Shown: positions 1 to 9,976 of the stretch, piece by piece
Layout: every line of letters begins with the position of its first letter
Numbering within the stretch: position 1 is the stretch's first letter
NCBI GenBank assembly: GCA_020747015.1
Contig: JAGTJM010000003.1
Location: 1,178,001 to 1,242,000 of the forward strand
Length of the DNA stretch: 64,000 nt
From: Pyrenochaeta sp. MPI-SDFR-AT-0127
Lineage: Eukaryota > Ascomycota > Dothideomycetes > Pleosporales > Cucurbitariaceae
Direction of reading: 5' to 3'
Translations under genes and position numbers: made by a program
The notes under the pieces: model-generated
Seen by the model: the letters and a program-made list of their open reading frames with translations, nothing else
The model's database searches: none
Told to the model about the DNA's origin: nothing

Positions 1-2439
1 TTCGTATATCCTACGCATGTCGACCAGTCCCACACCCCAGGTAGACCCCCCAAGGCAGCTTAGTGCGTTCACTGTCTTTGTCGCCCTTTGTCTGATCTCT
101 TCTATATGTTCCTTCCATCGGAGTTTGGTATCCAACGTTAGTCCCAAGTACTTGCATGTTGCCTTAGGCTTCACCTCGCCCCATTCAGTCTGGACTCCTC
201 TGCTGGTATTGATCCGCGTCAGTGATCTTGTGAAGTGGGTCAACTGGAATTTGTCGGGGGCGAAAACTGAAGCGTGGGTGCTAGCCCAGCGTTGTGCCTT
301 CTCCAGGGCTCTGCTCAGTGTGTCGCATGTCGCTTCCGTCGTTTTACCCCACGCTAGGATACCCACGTCGTCTATGTAGCCTGTTGACATAGTGTCCGGT
401 TCTCGGGTGCACTCGTCTATGAGATCGGCATTATAGAAGAGGTAAAGAATAGGTGACAGCGGCGAGCCTTGCGGTATCCCCGTGTTTATGGCGTATTCAC
501 GTGACTGGAATCCGTCAACTGCAATGCTAGTGTGCCTGTTACTTAGGAAGCTTGCGATCCACTTGACTGTTTTCTCATCTACCTTTCTCTTTCGCAAGTT
601 GTGGAGCAGTCGCGAGTGCGAGACATTGTCAAAGGCGCCTGACACGTCGAGCAGCAGGAGGCTCGCTACTTGTCCAGGTTTCTTGTTCCATGCTTCGTGT
701 ATCTTCTTTGTGACTGCGTGGAGCGCATGTTCTGTAGAGCGCATCTTCCTGCCGCCTATATGAGATGCTGGCAGCACGTGGTGTGTCTCTGCTAGATGGC
801 TGAGACGACGGGCGACCACCGCGTCCATCACTTTACCAATCGTGTTGAGCAGAGCAATCGGACGGTATGCCTTTGGCACTGTGTAGTTGTCTTTGCCAGG
901 CTTGCGCAATACTACCGTGGTCGACTCGCGGAAGTGTGCTGGGCAGTATCCCAGTTGCAGACTTTGGTTAAAGACCCTTGTTAAGTGGGTTGCGATTAGA
1001 TCTTTCCCTGCCTGTAGTGCTCGATTCACTATGCCGTCGGGGCCTGGGGCTTTGAGGGGAGATGCTGTGCGGATGGCGTCTCTTACTTCCTTCTCGATTA
1101 TTGGCGGCAGCTCGACCTGGCCGCTGTACTCGGCGGTTTGTATGTCTCTTAAGTCTGCTTCTGGTGGCGTGGGAAAGAAGGTGTCTCGGAATAGGTCCGC
1201 TTTGTCGCCTGGCTCCGTGATTTCGTGCTGAGTTGTTGGGTGCCGTATGGCCGGTGTGACCCTGGGGGCCTCGTTGCCTCTCGTCTTTGCCCAGCTAGCG
1301 AGCCTCCACAGCTTCTCCGGCGACTCCGCTGCCTCTTCTACTCGGTGCCGATGCATTTTTGTTAGTGTCTTCCTGATGACTCTTGCCTTATGGTTCCTCG
1401 CTGCTCGGTACTCTTCCCACGTCTCCTCCGTATTGTGCTGACTATGCCGTCTTTTTAATCTTTTGGTCTCTGCGAGGACCTCCTTGCATTCGTCGGTCCA
1501 TCCCTCCCGTGACTGAGGTGCTAAACATGTTTGCGGGACTGTTTTATCAATTGCCTTTTTGACTGCCATGACTATTTCGTGAACGTATCTATCTAAGGCT
1601 GCTTTTGTCGCCGGTCTGCGTACTGGTGGTAGGGCTTGTTTCAGTGCTTTAGTGTAGGCTTTCTCATTCAGACGCTTGTAGTTCTTCCTTAGCGTATTTT
1701 CCAGGCGTTGTACGGTCATGTCTAGCACGGTGCTTATCGGTAGGTGGTCTGAGTCGTGGTCGAGGTCTCGGTCTACTTCGCTCCTGACTATTCTGTCTAC
1801 TAGTCCCATGGTTACCAAGCACAAATCAATAGTCGATCGCCAGGCTGCTTCTTCGAACGTGATCGTCCCGGGAGGTAGTGTGTTACTGAGGTTGAAGTCT
1901 TCCATAATTGCTACAAGGTCTTCAGATTGTGGGTGTATGCGCCTTACATCCGACCCTCCCCAAAGGGGATGATGTAGATTAAAATCGCCCAGGACTATTT
2001 GCTCATTCGTCTGGTGCTCATTGAGGACTGTGCGTATGTCTGTTAGTGAGGTCCTCCCGTTCGTGGTATGGCTTGCTGGGTTGTATATGTTATGTACGGC
2101 CAGTGGCTGCTGCTCTTCTCCTTCTCCGTTAGGGTCAAGGATAAGAGAGCAAACGTCTCTTGTGAATTCTTTAAATCGCCACCTTTTATGGTCTATTCTC
2201 TTGTTTACGAAGAAGCAGACTCTAGCTGGGCCTTCTTCATCTCCTGCTGGACAGCAGAGATGGAAAACGTCTTTTGCTGGATGGTGGGTTGTGGTTAGGA
2301 ACGGGTTCCTCCAAGGCTCCTGAATGGCCAAGATGTCGTATTCGTGGACCCGGGGATCCCGAAGTAGGGCTGCCATTACCATGTCTCTTGATTTGTGAAC
2401 GTTGTACTGTAGTATACTTAGTGTGGTGTACTGATTCAT
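1..2439 (-). CDS. LINE ORF2, endonuclease-reverse transcriptase (N-terminal 813 codons, runs off window)
   Basis: I checked every codon of this frame from 2439 to 1 and found no stop. The N-terminal part is an apurinic/apyrimidinic-type endonuclease that would nick the target DNA, with LQYNV near the start, AIQEPW, LGDFNLHHPLWGG and a DSDHLPI segment. The reverse transcriptase follows, with KAPGPDG, YRPIALLN, LLLDVSGAFDNVSH, GIPQGSPLSP and the catalytic box YIDD (about 371-382) followed by VGILAWG. These are the standard fingers and palm motifs of LINE reverse transcriptases, used for target-primed reverse transcription. The C-terminus is cut by the window edge, so presence of an RNase H domain cannot be judged. 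The start ATG (2439-2437) overlaps the ORF1 stop by 4 nt. Confidence 0.93.
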   Translation of the reverse strand, partial: MNQYTTLSILQYNVHKSRDMVMAALLRDPRVHEYDILAIQEPWRNPFLTTTHHPAKDVFHLCCPAGDEEGPARVCFFVNKRIDHKRWRFKEFTRDVCSLILDPNGEGEEQQPLAVHNIYNPASHTTNGRTSLTDIRTVLNEHQTNEQIVLGDFNLHHPLWGGSDVRRIHPQSEDLVAIMEDFNLSNTLPPGTITFEEAAWRSTIDLCLVTMGLVDRIVRSEVDRDLDHDSDHLPISTVLDMTVQRLENTLRKNYKRLNEKAYTKALKQALPPVRRPATKAALDRYVHEIVMAVKKAIDKTVPQTCLAPQSREGWTDECKEVLAETKRLKRRHSQHNTEETWEEYRAARNHKARVIRKTLTKMHRHRVEEAAESPEKLWRLASWAKTRGNEAPRVTPAIRHPTTQHEITEPGDKADLFRDTFFPTPPEADLRDIQTAEYSGQVELPPIIEKEVRDAIRTASPLKAPGPDGIVNRALQAGKDLIATHLTRVFNQSLQLGYCPAHFRESTTVVLRKPGKDNYTVPKAYRPIALLNTIGKVMDAVVARRLSHLAETHHVLPASHIGGRKMRSTEHALHAVTKKIHEAWNKKPGQVASLLLLDVSGAFDNVSHSRLLHNLRKRKVDEKTVKWIASFLSNRHTSIAVDGFQSREYAINTGIPQGSPLSPILYLFYNADLIDECTREPDTMSTGYIDDVGILAWGKTTEATCDTLSRALEKAQRWASTHASVFAPDKFQLTHFTRSLTRINTSRGVQTEWGEVKPKATCKYLGLTLDTKLRWKEHIEEIRQRATKTVNALSCLGGSTWGVGLVDMRRIYE

Positions 2440-4109
2440 GCTTCGGTATCGGAATCGATGTCCATCTGCTGTGTATTCTCTTGTGTCGACCGTGTGTTGT
2501 TGCGAATCGATTCCAGTGCTCTCCTGCTGGGTACAATGTTTCTTTGTGGCCTCTGGCTGCTAGTGCCCTGCGGCGGTTGATTTTCTTGATCGATTGGGTC
2601 GATTGTGGTTCCGGTGTTGGTTCTCTTCTGTCCTCTTCCGGATTGCGATCGGTTCCTAGCGATCTGGATGGCTGGCGGGAGTGTCGCGTTCTGGCTGGGC
2701 CGGCTCCTTCGCGCGGTGGCCGGTATCTCTAGTTGGGCTGTTCGGCTACTCGTTTCTACAACATGATGGTATCGGGGTCGCATCTCATATGCAATCTTGG
2801 CCTTGGCTATCTCGTCCTTCCTAGTTGGGCACTGGCGGTTCCACGATTCGTGCTCGCCACGGCAGGTCGCACATTTCCTTGGTGCGCTCCGGTCCGATTT
2901 CGATGGGCAATTCCGGGTATCGTGCTCCTGCGCACAGTAGCCACATGCTGTTGATGCCTTGCACTGGGTTCCTATGTGGCCGTATTTTTGGCACTTGAAG
3001 CATTGCTTCACTCGGCACTGTCGCTCGTATCGCTCGCATTGGAAGACCTCGCCCTGCCAGATCAGGCCCTCGTCTATAATCTTGTTTGCATCCTCTGGCT
3101 TGGTGAACTCGATAGTGATAGTTGATGCAGTCTTTGCAGACGCGTCTCTAGTTAGCCATCCTATGTGTCTGATCTCTGCCTGGGGTATGAACGGCCTGTT
3201 GTCCTGTAGAATTTGGGCTCTGTTATCTTCGAACTTGTCCATGTCTATTGTGCGGGTGCGGATGCCATGTACGAGGACACCGTACGTCGGAATCTGCACT
3301 GTGGCCCCGCTCCCAATGCGGTCGGCCCAGTCATCCGCAAACTGTCTCAGTGCCTCGACCTCGCTGCTGCTAGCTGTCTTGATGCTCAAGTCTCCGCTCT
3401 TCAGCTGGTTAGAGGAGACGATCTTCACGTTGGCTATGTTCTCATTTCCGCTCTGTTCAATGGCTCGCTCCACATGGGCTTTCAGATTACGTGGATTCAT
3501 TGCCCGCAGGTTCTGTATAGTGAGTGGATCTCTGATATTCACGATGATCTCACGCTGCGTCTGCATAGAGGATGTCTTGCGATTTTGTGCATTGTATGTA
3601 GCTGCTAATGGGACGCCTCTGGCTGCAGCTGCAGCGTAACTCATTGGTCCATTGGACTGCTCCTGAGGCCTCTTGTTCTTGATTTCCCTTGTCATCTCCA
3701 GTGTTGTTCTGCACACTTCTGTTGCCTCCTTTGCGGCTGCTCTCGCCTCCTCCGCCGTATTGCTGTTCTGTTGTATGTTCGTTGTGGCTCGTTGGATGCC
3801 CTCTGTATTGTTCTTCAGTTCGGTCTTGATCTCTTCGAGGGTGTGCGCCGTGTGTTCTGCTGTCGCCTTGGCTTCGGTCTGTACAATTCTGAGGGCGTCG
3901 CTGATGGAGGTGAGGTCAGGGGTATGCTGCATCTTAAGGACGAACGTCAATGAGCCGCGGATGATATCACCAACGAGCTCTGCTGGCAGAGACTGGCTAC
4001 CCGTGCGTTCGATACGGTGCAGTACGTCGTGAAGGAAGCTGCTGAGGCATGTAGCGTGCTCGCGAATTGGGCTTGGCCATGTCCCCCTTTTAGGCCACGG
4101 TGTCGCCAT
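2436..4109 (-). CDS. LINE ORF1, gag-like nucleic-acid-binding protein (557 aa)
   Basis: The product would bind element RNA and form the ribonucleoprotein particle. The N-terminal third is rich in Ala, Glu, Lys and Thr with heptad-like spacing around residues 70-150, suggesting a coiled coil. The C-terminal half has three clustered cysteine/histidine knuckles: CFKCQKYGHIGTQC, then CGYCAQEHDTRNC, then CATCRGEHESWNRQC. The tail is Gln/Arg/Asn-rich and probably disordered. The start ATG at 4109 is the first in frame. The stop codon overlaps the ORF2 start in an ATGA arrangement, which suggests ORF2 is made by termination-reinitiation. Assignment to the Tad1 or I group is inferred from organisation only. 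Confidence 0.9.
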   Translation of the reverse strand: MATPWPKRGTWPSPIREHATCLSSFLHDVLHRIERTGSQSLPAELVGDIIRGSLTFVLKMQHTPDLTSISDALRIVQTEAKATAEHTAHTLEEIKTELKNNTEGIQRATTNIQQNSNTAEEARAAAKEATEVCRTTLEMTREIKNKRPQEQSNGPMSYAAAAARGVPLAATYNAQNRKTSSMQTQREIIVNIRDPLTIQNLRAMNPRNLKAHVERAIEQSGNENIANVKIVSSNQLKSGDLSIKTASSSEVEALRQFADDWADRIGSGATVQIPTYGVLVHGIRTRTIDMDKFEDNRAQILQDNRPFIPQAEIRHIGWLTRDASAKTASTITIEFTKPEDANKIIDEGLIWQGEVFQCERYERQCRVKQCFKCQKYGHIGTQCKASTACGYCAQEHDTRNCPSKSDRSAPRKCATCRGEHESWNRQCPTRKDEIAKAKIAYEMRPRYHHVVETSSRTAQLEIPATARRSRPSQNATLPPAIQIARNRSQSGRGQKRTNTGTTIDPIDQENQPPQGTSSQRPQRNIVPSRRALESIRNNTRSTQENTQQMDIDSDTEA

Positions 4110-4494
4110 GGCGCCTCAGTGGCAGTGGGCGCTGCGCCTGGGTTCTGGCTAGTCGATTGGCGTCTAAAGCAGACGTTTTCGTGCGATAAAATGCGCTAAT
4201 TCCAAAAATTGAGATACTCGCTGTTGTCGTGTTTTCTTCGTTTATATGGATAGCGGGGATCACCGCACGCAACTGTGCGATTTAGCCCAGCGCTTGGGTG
4301 AGACTTTTCGGCGGGTCATATTATGTAAGCACAAGGCTGACCCTCAACGGCCATTCACAGACTAGTCTACAACCATCGCTGATGATTGGTCAATGGATTC
4401 ATGATTTTTGATTTACTAGATGGCCCTGAGGATTCTACATCTCAGTGGCTCAAACTACGAGTTACATGTGTGGTCGGCCAGAGCCCATGGAACA

Positions 4495-5328
4495 TTACAT
4501 CTCACCGCATTGTGCGATGGCGATATCTTGAACAGGCTTGCCTTCTGGGTGTGCCACTGTCCTTGTGTTTTCAATCTTGGTGACAACGTCCATGCCATCA
4601 ATGACATTGCCAAAGACTACGTGTTTGCCGTCCAAATGAGGCGTTCCGTTCTTGGCAGTAATGATGAAGAACTGGCAACCGTTTGTGTGTGGACCAGAGT
4701 TCTAGGCTTGATTTAGCCATGCTTGACAGACTGAGGGTATGTGCCTACTTACAGCCATTGATAAGAGGCCAGGCTTGTCATGCTTGAGCAAAAAGTTCTC
4801 ATCTGCAAACTTTTCCGTGCCGTATATGGTCCTTGAGCCAGTGCCGTTGCCATTGATGAAGTCACCGCCTTGAATCATGAAACCTTTAATCTGTCACGGT
4901 TAGTATTGGTTGAGCAATATATAAATTCTAATAGCCAACAGACGTGACGCACTTTTGAGGAATAGTCAACTTACCACACGATGGAATTTGCAGCCCTTGT
5001 AACCCTGGGGCTGGCCCCGGCTATTCTTGGTCTCCCCCGTGCAGAACTGGCGAAAGTTCTCGGCAGTCTTTGGGACGACATTCTTGAACAGCTCTATCTT
5101 GATGCGGCCGAGCTTCTCCCCTGTTGCTTATGTCAGGACTCGAGGCTCGGAACTGGAGGCAGTGTGTGCCGAAGCAGGAACCAGGCCAAGCAGGACGCGT
5201 AGAAAATGGCGCAGGGTGAGGGGTAGCGACACCAAGTCGAGAATGGTGCAGAGGCGTGCAGAAGATTACATACCTCCTAACGTGACATCGAAGAAGACGA
5301 TTGGATTCTCTTCAATAGCCTCGGCCAT
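4495..5328 (-). CDS. cyp3: Cyclophilin H-type peptidyl-prolyl cis-trans isomerase, 4 exons, 181 aa
   Basis: Exons (minus strand) are 5328-5274, 5120-4975, 4890-4753 and 4701-4495; all junctions are GT...AG and keep frame. The protein has a single cyclophilin domain, with VFFDV near residue 12, FCTGE, FHRV with the catalytic Arg66, FMIQGGDF, and NGCQFF. It ends in CGEM, as the spliceosome-associated cyclophilin H (PPIH, U4/U6-60K partner) does. It should catalyse proline isomerisation and act in the tri-snRNP in the nucleus. The position usually holding the cyclosporin-binding Trp before LDGKHVVFG is His135. The gene is divergent from the RING-H2 gene and its 3' end faces the LINE. The symbol follows usual fungal naming for cyclophilin H and is tentative. 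Confidence 0.92.
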
Positions 5329-6634
5329 GGCTGTGGCAGTGCTAGGAATGGTGCAACGGGTGGCCGATGGTGGGTGCAAGTCTAGATGGGCGTTAGGTGA
5401 GTGTGACAGGCATGACGGCACTGCGCAGTTGACAGCAGAGCGGGGGTCGTCCCCACCGAGAAGAAACCCAGATTTTCTTTTCGCGCTGGGCAGCAGGCTT
5501 GCGTGGACAGCAAAGGCGTCGAGTGGAGAGGAAAACCGTGCAGCCCGCGCAGGCAGGGAACGCTTGACCTGCTGCTAGTGGTGGAGTGCAGGAACAGGCC
5601 TTGACCGGCGAGTCATTAGCGCTGGGGTAAGGTTCCACCAGAAGCAGGCATCACGGGCCTGGCACGAGACTGCAGCGACAAAGCACACCTTGATGGGGCG
5701 TCTAATCCAGCGTGGTGAGTGTGTGCTCGTCTGTCTTGGTGAGCGCAATGCAGCAGCAATCTACTCCATCAAGCTATATCACTCTGCATGCGACGGCCCG
5801 CGGGTTGAGCGCCGGGTTTCAGCATCCATGCGTCAATGTGCCACGTCCATAGGGGGGGGGGCATGTAGGGCAGTCGACGAAAGAGCACGACACTTTTGAC
5901 AACCATCGCTGCCCATGCAACAGACCGCTCCTAATATATTCACATTCGCTCATCATCAGCATCATCATCATCATCATCATCGCTCGGCGAGATATCCTTG
6001 AAGCCGGGAAACTGTCATCACAGAGATCATCCGCTTGTTCTTGTTGCCGGACCAGCCTTGGCCTGTTCTTGTCACGCTTAGCGAGTCCTGCCGCCTTTAT
6101 CCTGCCCTGCCGCTGGCCTTCGCTCCCCCAACCTCGACGTTCGCATTCACTGCACAGCCGCAATCCACACGACTGCCAGCGCGACCCTTCTCGCAACCCC
6201 CCGGATCGCATGGCCAACACTGCTATTGTGCGCAGTAACCCTTAGCTGTTGTGCCAATTCGCTTTCACGTCACCACTCCCATCCTGCCCAGCAGCCGGCC
6301 TGTTCCATCGCCACGCCCAGAGTCGTGCCCGTCACCACTTATCAGCTGCTCCACCCGTTGGGGCCAACCCTTCACCACTTGGACTCCCAACCTCGCATGC
6401 ACTGTCCTGAGCGCCACATCGAGTCGCTTTGCTAGACATTGTCTTGCTTGCAGCATTCCGCGTACTCCCTATCGGTTTCACGCCGATCCAGGGCCGCTTT
6501 CCGCATCCGGAGCGAGATATTTTTACCAAGAGGCATTTAGTTGCTTCGACCCATACTCGCCAAATCACCGTCAGCTCCTCGGTATATCCTCACCCTGTTA
6601 AACACATGGAAAACTAGTATTCCTGCGAACCACC
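5329..6634. other. Divergent intergenic region between cyclophilin H and RING-H2 genes
   Basis: About 1.3 kb with no convincing gene. It must carry the promoters of both flanking genes. It is C/T-rich near 6040-6600 and contains a CAT trinucleotide tract. The ORFs seen on both strands have no recognisable domains, and one is merely the CAT repeat read as poly-Met. Confidence 0.6.
5951..5981. repeat. CAT trinucleotide microsatellite
   Basis: Near-perfect run of CAT/ATC units (one CAG interruption), noncoding, in the promoter region between two divergent genes. Confidence 0.9.
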
Positions 6635-7986
6635 ATGTCCACCTCTCTCATCACCAGCTCGTCGCCCGAGCCGACAATTCATCAGGGCAACAATGGCGGC
6701 AATAACCCCAACAGCACCGGTCCAACCAGTTCTCCGCTGCTCTTCTTCGTCGCTCTTGGATTCGGTGTCGTCTTCACCAATCTTTGGTACGGTGACCGTC
6801 TGCCGCTCCTGTGAATTGCTTGATTGGCTAACACATTCCTTCTAGGATCATTGTGGGTGTGAAGTACTGCTTTCGATATAACCGGCGTCGCGCCGCTGCC
6901 GCTGCTGGAGATGGCGAGCCCATCGATCTTGCCGCTATGCCTCGACCCCACCGAAGGAGAAGGGAAAAGAAACTGATGACTATGGAGGAGGTCAACGAGC
7001 GCTTCCCACTAACCAAGTACAAGCCATGGAAATCGAGCCGCGAGACGGAAGGGTTACAGCCTAGTGGGGGCATTGCGACAGCGCCACAGAGCAGGGCACC
7101 CAGCGTAAAGGATGTCGAAGGCGTGTTGTCTGCCAAGGACGAGGCCTCTAGCCCTAGACCGGACACGGCGCTCTCCATGGCACGAGAGGATCTCACTACC
7201 GCCAACTCATCTTCGCAAAAGCCTGATTCGCCACGGTTAAGCGTTGACTTGAAAGAGACAGAGGTTGCCAATGATGTCGAAAAGAAGACCGAAGTCGAGA
7301 AGCCTGTGACCACCACGACCGAGAGCGTTCCGACAAGCAACACTACTTCCACTCCCCCACAACCCAATGTCCGTGATCACGACGACGATTCGGATGATGA
7401 TGACGACCCTATCCGCACTGCTACTGCGCCTGAGCTGCTGGCTGAGCCTGGTGACACTTGCGCCATCTGTTTGGACACCTTGGAGGATGACGATGATGTG
7501 CGAGGGCTTACTTGTGGCCACGCTTTCCACGCCAGCTGTGTTGATCCATGGCTGACGGCGCGACGAGCCTGCTGTCCACTCTGCAAGGCCGACTACTATG
7601 TGCCTAAGCCTCGCCCCGAGGGCGAGGTTGATCCCGTGACTGGTCGACGGTCTGGCGCAGGTCTGAGGTCGCCAAACTCCCCACAGGCTGTCTGGACCTC
7701 CACCAGGGGAAATCCCTTCACTCGATCACGAGTCATCATCATCTCCAACCCCAACGGACGGTCGAATCGTCCTGGGCGGCGAGATCGTTCAGCGACTGGA
7801 GACGCTGCGCCTGCAACCGAGCAAGTGACGACCGAGAACCCTGGCTGGAGGTCAAGGTTCACAGTCAATAGGACTCAAGGCCCGACTTTTTCGAATTGGT
7901 TCGGCCGCAACCGCAGCGAGCGCAATGCCGACACCAGTCCTCCAACACAACCTACACCAGGTCAGCTCGAGGCTGGCAACAGGTAG
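6635..7986 (+). CDS. Membrane-anchored RING-H2 finger protein, putative E3 ubiquitin ligase, 2 exons, 430 aa
   Basis: Exon 1 is 6635-6786 and exon 2 is 6846-7986; the short first exon restores a proper ATG start. A Ser/Asn-rich N-terminus is followed by one hydrophobic segment (about residues 34-60, SPLLFFVALGFGVVF onward) and a basic stretch, so it is probably a single-pass membrane protein. An acidic tract precedes a canonical RING-H2 finger at residues 256-297: CAIC, then CGHAFHASC, then CPLC. RING-H2 domains recruit E2 enzymes, so the likely role is ubiquitination of membrane or secretory substrates. The Ser/Arg/Pro-rich C-terminal tail looks disordered. Substrate and compartment are not visible. 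Confidence 0.88.
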
Positions 7987-8708
7987 TCGCTAGACGACAT
8001 AGGAGAGTGACCCCACTCCCACGACCCTCACGCCCCTCATGACTCCTCAAATAACCTTTCCTCTTCCGACTGCGCGGGCTACCGCGCTTCTCAGCCCTTT
8101 TTGTTTCCCGTTCGCGACCTCTACACTTGCTCGGCGTTTCCCATCTTGGAAGGGTTCACGCTTTTTCCATCTTGATTTTCAGGTGCATACTATCTCACTT
8201 TGCGGAGTGGACTGCATCATACCCCGGCTATGGCTTTTGCGGCTATATATGGACATGTGCTATTGATATAACTTGGCAAACAAGATGACCACACATCACG
8301 GTCACTTGTCGTTACATGCGAAAGAGGTGGATACATTTGTGTATATGCAGGGATAGATCGGATAGGATAGGACAGGTTAGGATAGGATAGGTCTGGAAAT
8401 ACCATTTTGTGTAGTGTATGTTCAAAAGTCGTTCTTGTGTCTCATGCATGTCGTTCTTCTGTGGCCGGATCAAGTCTAGTCGCGATGCTCGTGTCGCACA
8501 CCCAGACTACACAAGTCGTGTTGTAAAGGATGCCTGTTCTAATGTTTGCATCCTGATGTATTTTGTTTTCGAACCCTGTCCTCGATAACGCCCAAGTCCT
8601 GACTTGTAACATTCCAGCTCATGCAAACCATCACTAATGTGCCATTCAAATAATCCTAATCATACAAAGTCTCCTCACTCATCACCGTCTCCAAACCCGC
8701 CTGCACAC
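7987..8708. other. Convergent 3' intergenic region
   Basis: Trailer sequence between two convergent genes. Apart from the GGATA-type repeat at 8351-8391 I see nothing recognisable. Confidence 0.6.
8351..8391. repeat. GGATA pentanucleotide microsatellite
   Basis: Imperfect tandem GGATA/GGACA/GGTTA units in the 3' intergenic region. Confidence 0.85.
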
Positions 8709-9331
8709 CTACAGTCCCAAAGGATTGCTGGCCGTGCCGCCCTTAACGCCCGATCCCTTCGACTGTAGGCTCGCCATGGCACCTGCGCCATTCGTGCTCA
8801 GGCCCAGCGGATTTGTCTTTGTGGGTGCGCGACTGCCACTTGCACCCGTTATGTCTTTGAGGGAGTTGCCGTATCCACGCACCACATCGCCCAAAGTACG
8901 GGATGAGTTTGCAATACTATAAACAATTTTGTTAGCATCGAATCAGGCTTGTCTTATTCAACGCTTTGAACGTACGAGGATCCTGCGCCCTTGCCTGCTC
9001 CAGCTACGCCGTTGCCAGCCGCGGTTACAACGGCACCCGCCGCATTACCGATACCTGCAGACGCAGCGCCGAGCCCTCTGGTCAGCCAGCTCTGCTGCTG
9101 AGGTGGTGTTGGCTTTGCTGGTACGGGGAGGGGCTTCTTCTGCGCTACTGTGGTGACTGGCTTCTTTGGAGCCCCTGCGGGGGTGGGCTTATAGGGTGGT
9201 GGGACTGGCTTCTTCTTCGCGGGTTGGGCGACTTTAGTGGTTGCTATTGGAGCCTTCTTGGCGGGGGTAACGGCGTGTTTCTTTGTTGCGGTTACGGGCA
9301 CCTTTTTGGTGCCGATAGGTTGCGGGACCAT
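8709..9331 (-). CDS. Pro/Ala/Lys-rich conserved-type hypothetical protein, 2 exons, 187 aa
   Basis: Exon 1 is 9331-8976 and exon 2 is 8916-8709, joined in frame by a 59-nt intron (GTACGT...ATAG). The start at 9331 is the first true ATG; the frame upstream is open only from a TTG. The first half is built of Thr/Pro/Lys/Ala runs such as KKPVPPPYKPTPAG. The middle is Gly/Ala-rich (GLGAASAGIGNAAGAV) and could form an amphipathic or membrane-apposed helix. The C-terminus has LGDVVRGYGNSLKD and ends in NPLGL, with an internal near-copy (NPLGLSTNG). I do not recognise a characterised family. No signal peptide is evident, and function is unknown. Confidence 0.75.
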
Positions 9332-9976
9332 CGTGAAGGATGTAAATACAGGGTGTATATAGTAGGTGGGCTGCAAGGTCGAGAGTTGGGGGTTTCAATC
9401 GAATGGTAGGTTTAGAGATGGAAGGAATATCGAGTATCTAAAACACATGTTCAGCATTCCATGGGTGCAACCCCGATAACAAGAAAGTTGGCAACCTGTG
9501 ATGCTCACAGTGGCGCTAATGATGTCAGGCACAGCGGAGCAAACGTCGCGGGGCGCACTTGCCCCGATGTAATTAAGGTTGCGTTAGCGTGATCTGCGCA
9601 ACAGTGCAACGTCCAGACCCTGGATGATGTTTCGCATACCCAGACCTGGAGCAACACGCCAGATGGCAGCTCCACACTCCTCTTCTAATGCCTAGATGAA
9701 TGTTCCTTCTGTAATGTCTACTTGTACACCTCTATCGTGAGCTTCTAGTCGGCCATCGGGCATTGTCAACACCACCATACCGCCTGTACAGCGCGGCACT
9801 GTGCATGTCGACAAACACCTCCGCTCTGCACACCGCACACGACCTGTCCGCCATGGGCTGCTTTCACCTCTGGCAACGCACATAGGAACTCCAAAATACG
9901 CTTGTGAGTGCGATTTCTCCGTTCACTACCACCATGCGCCCGTACCACTGCGCCCATCCCCCCGACTCGCGCCGTC
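9332..9976. other. Divergent promoter region
   Basis: 645 bp between the Pro/Ala/Lys-rich gene and the kinase gene. It is expected to hold both promoters; no specific site stands out. The frame upstream of the kinase ATG is open but has only a GTG, so it is probably 5' leader. Confidence 0.5.

Larger units (their letters stand above)
1..4370 (-). mobile_element. LINE (non-LTR) retrotransposon, Tad1/I-like, 5' complete, 3' part outside window
   Basis: Two consecutive minus-strand ORFs have the classic LINE layout: a gag-like ORF1 with zinc knuckles, then ORF2 with an AP-type endonuclease followed by reverse transcriptase. The 3' end (any RNase H region, 3' UTR, tail) lies outside the window. 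ORF1 is complete, so the copy is not severely 5' truncated. The 5' boundary cannot be fixed because no target-site duplication can be checked; it lies between the ORF1 start (4109) and the end of the neighbouring cyclophilin gene (4495), and 4370 is an estimate. Neither ORF contains an internal stop, so the copy looks young and has escaped RIP-type decay. Confidence 0.9.

Noticed and set aside
17..4032. Many plus-strand ORFs of 60-226 codons across the LINE
   Set aside because: They lie antisense to intact LINE ORF1 and ORF2 and have no domain content; shadows of coding sequence.
5027..5578. 183-codon plus-strand ORF overlapping cyclophilin exons
   Set aside because: Antisense to the spliced cyclophilin gene, with no recognisable content.
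5951..5981. Repeat tract as a possible CRISPR or regulatory array
   Set aside because: A simple trinucleotide microsatellite without spacers.
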